Shown piece by piece: positions 26,774 to 34,172 of a stretch of 53,640 nt of DNA. The stretch is from an uncultured Acidobacteriia bacterium. GTDB taxonomy: Bacteria; Acidobacteriota; Terriglobia; Bryobacterales; Bryobacteraceae. The first letter of the stretch is position 1; every line of letters begins with the position of its first letter. The DNA is taken from the NCBI GenBank assembly GCA_903875575.1, contig CAIQWJ010000094.1:1-53640 (forward strand), read 5' to 3'. A program made the translations under genes and the position numbers. The notes beneath the pieces are model-generated. The model was not told the DNA's origin and did not search any database. It worked only from the letters and a program-made list of their open reading frames with translations.

Positions 26774-27663
26774 AGAACTCCCTTCCGCCTGTCGACTGGT
26801 CACACGGTTTCTGGCCGGTGGACAAGGTGATCCTGGCGTACTTTGCAGCCATGTGCGCCGTTGAGATCTGCTGTTTTTCGCAAATCCCGGAAGCAGCCTG
26901 GCTCATTGCCCTGCATGGCATCGGTGCCATCCTGATTGTGGCCGCAACCAGATACAACGGCCGGGCAGTCTGGGTCTTCCGCCACTGGTACCCCATCCCT
27001 TTCGTCGCCTGCTGCTACCGGGAGATGGCCATCCTGATCGTCGCCCTGCGTCATGCACGTTATGACCAGGCCCTCGCAGACCTCGATTTCGCTTTCTGGC
27101 ACGCGAATCCGTCCGTCTGGCTGGAGCGCATCTACTCGCCCGCGCTTTCGGAATACTTACAGATCATTTATACATTATTTATACCGGTGGTCCTGTTCGT
27201 GCCCTGGCTGGTCTGGCACCGTAAGAAATACACGGAATTCCGCTACATGGCTTTCCTGCTGGCACTGGGCTTCCTGGCGTCCTATCTGGGTTACCCGCTG
27301 GTGCCTGCGCGCGGTCCCAGATACTCGCTCGCGCAGTTCCAGCATGCGCCTTTGCAGGGCCTCTGGCTCTTTGACTGGATGCAGACCACTCTCAACCGTC
27401 TGGAGCGGGAACACTACGATTGCTTCCCCAGCGGCCACACCGAACTGACAGTACTGGCCTTTTGGCTCGGCCGATCCGTCTCAAAACGCCTCTTCCGAAT
27501 GTACTTTTTATACACTCTGAGCATTGTTTTTGCTACAGTTTATCTACGGTACCATTACACGGTCGATCTCCTGGCTGGTGTTCTGGTTGCGCTTGTACTC
27601 ATTCTTGCGGCACCAGTTTTGTACCGCGGACTGTCTGAAAAGGGAGATTTGATTGGCGATTGA
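26758..27663 (+). CDS. PAP2-superfamily membrane protein, AUR1-like (candidate phosphoceramide head-group enzyme)
   Basis: The 301-aa protein has six or more membrane helices. The PAP2 motifs are CFPSGHTELT (about residues 222-231) and YLRYHYTVDLLAG (about 262-274), with PARGPRY before them. The HYxVDLxAG form resembles fungal inositol-phosphoceramide synthase AUR1 as well as phosphatases. In this operon it could move a phospho-head group onto ceramide, or remove phosphate from a lipid intermediate. It overlaps the epimerase by 16 bp and the acyltransferase by 11 bp. Confidence 0.75.
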   Translation: MAEVLENSLPPVDWSHGFWPVDKVILAYFAAMCAVEICCFSQIPEAAWLIALHGIGAILIVAATRYNGRAVWVFRHWYPIPFVACCYREMAILIVALRHARYDQALADLDFAFWHANPSVWLERIYSPALSEYLQIIYTLFIPVVLFVPWLVWHRKKYTEFRYMAFLLALGFLASYLGYPLVPARGPRYSLAQFQHAPLQGLWLFDWMQTTLNRLEREHYDCFPSGHTELTVLAFWLGRSVSKRLFRMYFLYTLSIVFATVYLRYHYTVDLLAGVLVALVLILAAPVLYRGLSEKGDLIGD

Positions 27664-28783
27664 AGTCGTTGCGATCAGCGGCAAAAGCGGATTGAAACAA
27701 TTCGTGGAATTCCCGCATTCCATCTATGCCGGCGATCCGCATTGGGTCCCGCCACTGCACATCGCGGTGAAAGAGTTACTCGACAAAGAGAAGCATCCGT
27801 TTTACGCCAACGCGGAAGCCGAGTTCTTCGTCGCCAAGCGCGATGGCAAACTGGTTGGCCGCATTGCAGCCATCATCGACCGGAACCACAATAAGTTCCA
27901 CGACGAAAAAGCGGGCTTCTTTGGCTTCTTCGAGTCGATTGACGACGCGGAAGTCGCCAACGCGCTCCTAAATACAGCCCGGAAGTGGGTCTTCGAGCGG
28001 GGTGCCGAATTCATTCGCGGTCCCGTCAATCCCTCCACCAACTACGAATGTGGTCTGCTCGTGGAAGGCTACGATGCGAGTCCCATGGTCATGATGACCT
28101 ACAACCCGCGGTACTACCCGCGTTTGCTGGAGCAGGCCGGTTTTCAGAAGATTAAGGATCTCCACTCGTTCGTGAATTCAGCCGATGGCGTGGACCTCAA
28201 GAAGATCGGTCGCGTGGCGGACCGCGCCCTCCAGCGGAACGAAGTCACCATCCGCCCCATCAATTTGAAGGACTTTGCGGGCGAAGTGGAGCGCATCTGG
28301 GACGTCTACAACGCCGCTTGGGAAAAGAACTGGGGTTTCATTCCGATGACCAAAGAGGAGTTCTTCCTCATGGGAAAAGAGATGAAACAGATCCTCAAAC
28401 AGGAGATGGTTCTGATCGGCGAGTGCAAGGGTCGTATGATAGGTTTTGCTCTGGCGTTACCGGATGTTAACGTAGCGCTGAAACCGGCCAACGGGCGTCT
28501 GCTTCCCACGGGGCTGCTGAAGATACTGTATTACCAGCGGAAGATCCGCGCCGTGCGGGTGATTGCGCTGGGTGTGGTGGAGGAATTTCGCGCGACCGGC
28601 GTTGCAGCCGGGTTTTATGCGGCGCTCGTGAGAAATGCCCGGAAGCTCGGGTATGACCAGGAATGCGAGATGTCGTGGATACTGGAAGATAACGTTCTGA
28701 TGACAAGGTCCCTCGAACTCATGGGGGCAAGACGTACCAAGACGTACCGTCTGTACCAGTCATCGGAGCGGAGCGGGAACTAA
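27653..28783 (+). CDS. GNAT-like acyltransferase, candidate bacterial ceramide synthase (bCerS-like)
   Basis: The 376-aa protein has the pattern DPHWVPPLHIAVKELLDKEKHPFY, AEFFVAKRDGKLVGRIAAIIDRNHN, GFFGFFESIDDAEVANALL, and GPVNPSTNYECGLLVEGYD. A second GNAT-like half contains KNWGFIPMTKEEF and VVEEFRATGVAAGFYAALVRNARKLGY, an acetyl-CoA-loop-like stretch. The Caulobacter ceramide synthase bCerS is a GNAT-fold N-acyltransferase found with SPT (from memory), and context makes this the best candidate for N-acylation of the sphingoid base. The start is TTG at 27653 with GGGAG six bases upstream; no ATG lies near. Confidence 0.68.
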   Translation: MAIEVVAISGKSGLKQFVEFPHSIYAGDPHWVPPLHIAVKELLDKEKHPFYANAEAEFFVAKRDGKLVGRIAAIIDRNHNKFHDEKAGFFGFFESIDDAEVANALLNTARKWVFERGAEFIRGPVNPSTNYECGLLVEGYDASPMVMMTYNPRYYPRLLEQAGFQKIKDLHSFVNSADGVDLKKIGRVADRALQRNEVTIRPINLKDFAGEVERIWDVYNAAWEKNWGFIPMTKEEFFLMGKEMKQILKQEMVLIGECKGRMIGFALALPDVNVALKPANGRLLPTGLLKILYYQRKIRAVRVIALGVVEEFRATGVAAGFYAALVRNARKLGYDQECEMSWILEDNVLMTRSLELMGARRTKTYRLYQSSERSGN

Positions 28784-28787
28784 TAGA

Positions 28788-30068
28788 ATGAGCGCCTTAA
28801 CAGCACGCGTCACCACGATTCCGAAAACCAACGGCGGCCCCAGCGTCGTCCCAAATCATTCGGGCAGCACATCGGGCAGCAAAGACGTTTTCGAGAAGTG
28901 CCGCAATTTCACCCGGCCGTCCGAACTCCAGGCCGCCGGGCTTTACATGTATTTCGAGACTTTCGGCGATCGCGAAGGCTGCGCTCCCGGTGAAGTCCGC
29001 CGCGGGGATCGAAAGATCCTGATGTTCGGCTCGAACGATTATCTCGACCTCATCACGCACCCGGAAGTGATGGAAGCCGCCGCCCAGGCCGCGCTCCGTT
29101 ACGGCAGCGGTTGCAGTGGTTCACGCCTGCTCAACGGGACTCTCGATATTCACGTCAAACTGGAAGCTGAACTTGCCGCGTTCGTGCGGAAAGACGCTGC
29201 CATCATTTTCGGCACTGGCTTTCAGGCGAACTACGCCACGCTTTCCGCTCTGACCGATAAGGGCGATACCCTGGTTTGCGACCATAACCTCCACGCCAGT
29301 CTGGTGGAAGGCGCGCTGCGTTCCAACGCGCGCATGGTCCGGTTCCGGCATAACGATCTCGATCACTTCGAACGCTGCCTTGAAAACTGCAAGTGGGACG
29401 AACGCGTTCTCGTGGTTTCCGAAGGCGTCTTCAGCATGGAAGGCGACGTAGCGGATCTGCGCGGTATCGTACCGATTGCCAAGCAGTCTGGTGCGCGTAT
29501 CTTTGTCGACGAGGCGCACGGTATTGGCGTGCTGGGTGCAACAGGCGCCGGTGCGGCCGAACACCTCGGCGTGCTGGACGATGTCGATCTCATCATGGGC
29601 ACTTTCAGTAAGTCGCTGGCTTCTGTTGGCGGCTTTATTGCGGGCGAGAAGACGGTGATCGATTATCTGAAGCACACGGCGCGTCCGTTCGTGTTTTCGG
29701 CGAGTCTGCCGCCTGCCTCGGTGGCCGCGGCTGCGAAGGCCCTCGAGATCATCAAGTCGGAGCCGGAACGCCGCACGCATCTGCTGCGCATTGCGAACCT
29801 GCTGCGCTCGGAACTGATGTCACGTGGTTATACGCTGCTGGATGGCGAAACGGCCATCGTGCCGGTAGTGTTTAACAGCGACGCGGACCTCTGCCGCCTC
29901 AGCAAGACGCTGCTCGAAGAGGGGATCTACATCAATCCGATTCTTCGTCCGGCTGCCTCGCAGAATCTGCTGCGCATTTCCTGCACGGCGGCGCATACCG
30001 AAGCTCACGTGGAGCGGCTGGTGAGCACGATTGAGAAGACGGTTGTCAGCCTCGGCATCGAACGCTAA
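28788..30068 (+). CDS. spt: Serine palmitoyltransferase-like alpha-oxoamine synthase
   Basis: The 426-aa protein is a PLP-dependent alpha-oxoamine synthase. It shows FGSNDYLDLITHPEV, YGSGCSGSRLLNGTLDIHVKLE, FGTGFQANYATLSAL, DEAHGIGVLGATGAG, the lysine loop TFSKSLASVGGFIAG and RPFVFSASLPP. The family includes SPT, KBL, BioF and HemA. Overall length, the extended N-terminus (about 50 residues) and the neighbouring ceramide-type genes favour SPT, which joins serine and palmitoyl-CoA to 3-ketodihydrosphingosine. No biotin or threonine-degradation genes are near. It starts 4 bp after the acyltransferase stop and closes the operon. Confidence 0.8.
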   Translation: MSALTARVTTIPKTNGGPSVVPNHSGSTSGSKDVFEKCRNFTRPSELQAAGLYMYFETFGDREGCAPGEVRRGDRKILMFGSNDYLDLITHPEVMEAAAQAALRYGSGCSGSRLLNGTLDIHVKLEAELAAFVRKDAAIIFGTGFQANYATLSALTDKGDTLVCDHNLHASLVEGALRSNARMVRFRHNDLDHFERCLENCKWDERVLVVSEGVFSMEGDVADLRGIVPIAKQSGARIFVDEAHGIGVLGATGAGAAEHLGVLDDVDLIMGTFSKSLASVGGFIAGEKTVIDYLKHTARPFVFSASLPPASVAAAAKALEIIKSEPERRTHLLRIANLLRSELMSRGYTLLDGETAIVPVVFNSDADLCRLSKTLLEEGIYINPILRPAASQNLLRISCTAAHTEAHVERLVSTIEKTVVSLGIER

Positions 30069-30360
30069 GCGCTCCGTTACGCCCATCGAACTCGTGCGTC
30101 TGGCTGGAGTGGGAAAGATGTCCACAGCCAGCTCCACTCTCGGCCTGTGACGAAGTCCTGCGAGTTCTGTACGGACCGCTAATTTCCCAATTTTGTCCCG
30201 TCTCTCTGCTCGCTTCTGCTTCGCCGGCTTTCCCGCTCTGCAGATCCTATACGCATTCGTTAGGATGACGCTCAATTCCCTGGCGCGTGGCGACCATCAA
30301 GGGGAACTCCGGTCAAAACCTGACTGAGTATTGTTCAACTGGTAATCTGATACAGAACTC
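30069..30360. other. Intergenic region after the sphingolipid operon
   Basis: No gene is supported here. It contains a stretch of about 85 bp (30193-30278) that resembles 38040-38128, beginning with the same 15 bases (TTGTCCCGTCTCTCT). The following promoter for the sigma/kinase genes must lie in this interval but no clear consensus was seen. Confidence 0.5.
30193..30278. repeat. Conserved intergenic element, copy A
   Basis: It shares TTGTCCCGTCTCTCT, then TTCTG, TTTCCC, a TCTG and TATACG in the same order and nearly the same spacing as 38040-38128. The intervening bases differ. The two copies precede an ECF sigma gene and a peptidase gene by about 80 bp. Confidence 0.5.
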
Positions 30361-30936
30361 ATGCCACAGTCTGGCGAACTCGGGCGCGTCATCGATGAAG
30401 TTTAGGGTGGCCGGAAGGCGAGCGTAGATCGCCTCTTTGGACTCCTGTATCCCGAACTCCGGCGTATCGCCGCTGCGCACATGCGGGCTGAAAAACCTGG
30501 TCACTCGTGGAGCCCGACCATGCTGGTCAGCGAGCTCTATCTCGAGTTGTTGAAGAACCGGGCGCTGGACGGCGACGACGGCGAAGATGACCGCCGCCGG
30601 ATTTTCCTCGGGATCTCAGGTTTCTGCATGAAGCGTCTTCTGATTGCGCACACAAGGCCATTGAGCAGGCGCGCCGTTCGCGCCGGTGAAGGCTCGTTAC
30701 TCGACCTTCCGGCCGAAGCGTTCGATCCCGAAAGCATTGTCTTCGTGGAGACGATGTTGGCGAACATCGGGGGAATCGACGCGCGACTGAGAACCGTGGT
30801 GGAATTACGCGTCTTTCATGGCAGGTCTGCCATCGAAATCGCAGCCGAAATTGGGTGCTCCGAACGCACGGTAGGCACCCTTTGGGCCTTCGCGCGAAAG
30901 TGGCTGGCTACGCAGCTCGCGGAACGCGAACGGTGA
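30361..30936 (+). pseudogene. ECF sigma factor gene with in-frame TAG near its start
   Basis: From ATG 30361 the frame reads MPQSGELGRVIDEV, stops at TAG 30403-30405, then continues GGRKASVDRLFGLLYPELRRIAAAHMRAEKPGHSWSPTMLVSELYLELL. This is the normal N-terminus of the acidobacterial/planctomycete ECF subfamily (region 2). Region 4 is intact at the C-terminus (LRTVVELRVFHGRSAIEIAAEIGCSERTVGTLWAFARKWL). The first ATG after the stop (30481) would lose part of region 2. A CAG-to-TAG change would explain the stop. The last codons overlap the kinase GTG (GTGA), so it is coupled to the kinase. Confidence 0.75.
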
Positions 30937-33563
30937 CGCAATCGGATTGGTCGCTTACCCTTGCGCTGTTTGAAGCGGCGGGAGAACTTCTTCCCGGCGA
31001 GCAGCGCGCCTGGGTGGAATCTTCCGGCGCACCCCCGCATGTTATCGAAGAGGTCTTCGGGTTGCTCGATGAAGAACCAGAACCGGAGCAGCCCAAACCT
31101 GGGCGAGTTTACGGGCGATATACACTTACGGCTCAACTGGGGCGCGGAGGGATGGGCGTGGTCTTTTCCGCGCTGGACAGCGAGTTGGGCCGCCCGGTTG
31201 CTTTGAAATTCCTTCGGAGTGGCATTCTGATTCAGGAGTCCGTGGAACTGCTTGCCCGGGAGGCGCGGGCTACCTCAGCGTTGAATCATCCAAATATTAT
31301 TACGGTCTACGATGTTCTTCGAACGGACACTGCGGTTGCCATCGTTTCTGAACTGGTGGAGGGGCAGCCGTTGCGTGCCTTTTGCGCCACGCCTCAGCCG
31401 CTCTCCCGAATCGCCTCCTGGGGCGCGCAGGCGGCACGTGGACTGGGTGCAGCCCATGCCCGGAATATCATTCACGGCGACGTTAAGCCGGAAAATATAA
31501 TGCTTCGGGAAGACGGCCAGATCAAGTTGCTGGATTTTGGACTGGCCCGTCGAGTGGGTTCAGGGGAACGAAATCCCGCACTGGCGCTTGGTTCGCCAGG
31601 CTATATGTCGCCCGAGCAAATGGAAGGCCTGCCCGTTACCGCTGCTACGGACGTTTTTTCGCTTGGCCTTGTTCTGCGGGAACTGACACTGGGCCAGTGC
31701 TCATTCCAGGGTTTGCCAGGGGGGCGGCAGGTTCCGAATAGTCGCCTGGCAACGCTGCTGAAGGCCATGCTGGAGGCTGATCCGAATCGGAGACCGGGCT
31801 CCAGGGAGGTCGCAGACACACTTGCCCGTTTGGAAGCGAATCGCGGTCGAATCGCGCCGTGGCTGGCGGCCATTATGGCAATCGCGTTACTTGGCGTCGC
31901 TGTCGGGGTATTGCGACAGCTCCCTCCTCATTCCCCTGTAATCACCCCGGTTACGAACTACGCGGGAGTGGCGGCCGAACCTACGCTCTCGCCCGACGGA
32001 AAACAGGTCGCGTTCACTTGGTCCGGGCTGGACGACCGCCGCAATATCTATGTCAGAACGATCGCTGGCGAGGACTTGCGCCGCCTGACCGACAGTCCGC
32101 GCGAAGACTGGAGTCCCGCCTGGTCTCCCGATGGGAAATGGATCGCCTGGCTTCGCCGGAGTCCGGACGGAGGAGACGAAGAGATTCGGGAGAGTCCGGC
32201 GGCCGGAGGGCCGGAGCGCGTAGTGGGGCGCGTCGTCGATCATCAGGGCTATCGCGGCCTTGCCTGGTGGCCCGACTCCGGGTCTCTTATCGTTCGCGAT
32301 GCCTATCAGGACGCTCGGCCACTGGTACGCCTGTTCCCGGATGGTTCCAGGACACCATTGACGCTTTCGAAGGAAAACCAGGACTCACGACCCGTTGTGT
32401 CGCCGAATGGCCGCACCCTCGCCTTCACGCGGGTTGAATCTGGCCGATTCTCGATCTGCACCATGGCACTTCCCCGGGGCTTACCTGTCTGCCGCGAACT
32501 CGATTCCTCCATTTCATCGATCGCTTGGCTGGGCGACTCGCGCAGTTTGCTTGTGAGCGGCCACACCGGTATCAAGGTGTTCGACGGTAAGGAGACGCTC
32601 AAACCCCTCATTGCCGGCGACGTCATCGATGTGGTGGCAGACCCTCGGACCGGGCGCGTGTTGTTCGCTCAAACGACGCAGGATACGAACATCTGGCGGC
32701 TTGACGTCAACTCCGGCGCGAAGTCGAGATTCATCGCCTCGAACCGTGAAGACAGCGAACCGGAATATTCGCCAACGGGTGACCAGATTGTCTTCCGCTC
32801 TGATCGTTCCGGCTATCAGCAGCTCTATGTCTGCGATAAGGATGGCGGCCATTTACGCCCGGTTACGAAACTCCGTGCGCAGGACCTCGGGAGTGCGCGG
32901 TGGTCACCCGATGGCAAATGGATTGCCTTTGACGGCACGTTCGAAGACGGCGGCCCCCAGCGGTATCCCGGCAACACCAACGTCTATATCGTGAATGCTG
33001 CGGGCGGCAAACCACGGAGGCTAACCGACGACGCTGTCGACAGCATCGTGCCTGGGTGGTCCCGGGACGGCCGCTGGGTCTACTTTACGAAAGATTTCGG
33101 AAGCCGGCGCGAAACATGGAAGGTTTCCGTAGACGGGACGGCACCAATCCTGACGACTGCCTCGGAGGCCTTCGACCTGGCGGAAAGTGACGACGGAAAG
33201 TGGCTTTACTACTCAAGGCAGCGAGAAAAACAGAGTGGCATCTGGCGCCGGCCCGCTGCCGGCGGCGACGCCGAACGAGTGCCGGGAACTGAAAACCTCG
33301 TCTATCGCTCGTGGGCGCTTCGCCACGATCACCTTTTTTTCCAGCAACAGGGCCTCCCCGGAGGGTTTGCCGACCTCGATTTGCGGACCTTCGCGATCAG
33401 GTCGGCGGGCACGGGGCCAAAGACCATCTTTAACGGTCCGCGTAACATCACGGTCTCACCAGACGGACGAACTCTCCTCTATACACAACTCGACCTCGTG
33501 ACGGGCGATCTTTACCGCTTCGACCTCGAGGGCTTCAACATGCCCGCCCCAAATGGGCGCTGA
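30933..33563 (+). CDS. Membrane Ser/Thr protein kinase with PD40/TolB-like sensor half
   Basis: From GTG 30933 the protein has 876 aa. Residues about 61-310 are a kinase: LGRGGMGVVF loop, K92 in VALKF, the catalytic loop HGDVKPENIM (181-190, with Gly in place of the usual Arg) and DFG at 201-203, then GSPGYMSPEQ. One membrane helix follows at about 316-336. The C-terminal half has repeated PD40/WD40-like blades (LSPDGKQVAFTWSG, WSPDGKWIAW, YSPTGDQIVFRSDRSG, WSPDGKWIAFDG) forming an extracytoplasmic propeller. The frame upstream to 30855 lies inside the sigma gene. It is probably a sensor kinase working with that sigma factor. Confidence 0.88.
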   Translation: MTQSDWSLTLALFEAAGELLPGEQRAWVESSGAPPHVIEEVFGLLDEEPEPEQPKPGRVYGRYTLTAQLGRGGMGVVFSALDSELGRPVALKFLRSGILIQESVELLAREARATSALNHPNIITVYDVLRTDTAVAIVSELVEGQPLRAFCATPQPLSRIASWGAQAARGLGAAHARNIIHGDVKPENIMLREDGQIKLLDFGLARRVGSGERNPALALGSPGYMSPEQMEGLPVTAATDVFSLGLVLRELTLGQCSFQGLPGGRQVPNSRLATLLKAMLEADPNRRPGSREVADTLARLEANRGRIAPWLAAIMAIALLGVAVGVLRQLPPHSPVITPVTNYAGVAAEPTLSPDGKQVAFTWSGLDDRRNIYVRTIAGEDLRRLTDSPREDWSPAWSPDGKWIAWLRRSPDGGDEEIRESPAAGGPERVVGRVVDHQGYRGLAWWPDSGSLIVRDAYQDARPLVRLFPDGSRTPLTLSKENQDSRPVVSPNGRTLAFTRVESGRFSICTMALPRGLPVCRELDSSISSIAWLGDSRSLLVSGHTGIKVFDGKETLKPLIAGDVIDVVADPRTGRVLFAQTTQDTNIWRLDVNSGAKSRFIASNREDSEPEYSPTGDQIVFRSDRSGYQQLYVCDKDGGHLRPVTKLRAQDLGSARWSPDGKWIAFDGTFEDGGPQRYPGNTNVYIVNAAGGKPRRLTDDAVDSIVPGWSRDGRWVYFTKDFGSRRETWKVSVDGTAPILTTASEAFDLAESDDGKWLYYSRQREKQSGIWRRPAAGGDAERVPGTENLVYRSWALRHDHLFFQQQGLPGGFADLDLRTFAIRSAGTGPKTIFNGPRNITVSPDGRTLLYTQLDLVTGDLYRFDLEGFNMPAPNGR

Positions 33564-34144
33564 CAATGGCCAGCGAAGAGCGTCAGCGCGCCGGCGAACA
33601 ATAGCCAGCTCGCGGGTTCAGGAGTTGACGAGGACGCCGTCAGCATCGCATCGGAAACGGAGAAATCGACAGGCGTCGGCAGTCCAAAGCCGGAAGCCGC
33701 TGGATTCATGTCGAGGGGCCCATACAGAAGTGCGGTGACCGGGTTCACGGAAATCGTGCCGGTTCCCGTTCCCGTGACCAGGAAGTCAATCGTAAAAAGA
33801 ACTGTATCGCCTGGCAACTGATCGGCTGCGTCCAACTGGTCGTAGATGGTGGTGATGGAAATTGCCGTCGGGTCGATGGTGTCAAAGCTGATGCCGCCAA
33901 TCACGCTGTTGGTCGCGAAATAGCCGCTTTCGGTGAGCGACTGCGCCGAAAGGAACGACGGGAAGTCGAGATCGATCTGATAGCCCTGAACGACGTCCCC
34001 CGAACCAAGAGTAAGGGCCACGTCGACATTGATTGTCGAGCCCGCCGTAACGCTTGACGGCGCTGCCACAGTGAATACGCTGGCGGCCGACGCGACGCCG
34101 GCAGCGCAAAGGGTGAGCACGAACGCTTTCAAAAAGAACTTCAT
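33512..34144 (-). CDS. PEP-CTERM protein with cohesin-like domain
   Basis: The 210-aa protein has a signal peptide (1-20). Residues about 24-165 form a cohesin-type beta sandwich (FTVAAPSSVTAGSTINVDVALTLGSGDVVQGYQIDLDFPSFLSA, then GDTVLFTIDFLVTGTGTGTISV). The C-terminus holds PEPASWLLFAGALTLFAG, a PEP-CTERM sorting signal, here followed by an unusually long tail (HCQRPFGAGMLKPSRSKR) that runs 52 bp into the oppositely directed kinase gene. Cohesins bind dockerins; the gene just upstream ends in a dockerin. Exosortase would process the C-terminus; no exosortase gene is in the window. Confidence 0.75.
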   Translation of the reverse strand: MKFFLKAFVLTLCAAGVASAASVFTVAAPSSVTAGSTINVDVALTLGSGDVVQGYQIDLDFPSFLSAQSLTESGYFATNSVIGGISFDTIDPTAISITTIYDQLDAADQLPGDTVLFTIDFLVTGTGTGTISVNPVTALLYGPLDMNPAASGFGLPTPVDFSVSDAMLTASSSTPEPASWLLFAGALTLFAGHCQRPFGAGMLKPSRSKR

Positions 34145-34172
34145 TGGTTTCCTCGGTTTTCCTGCTCTGTGT

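Noticed and set aside
28788-30068. 8-amino-7-oxononanoate synthase (bioF)
   Set aside because: No biotin gene is nearby, while acyltransferase and epimerase genes of ceramide type are in the same operon.
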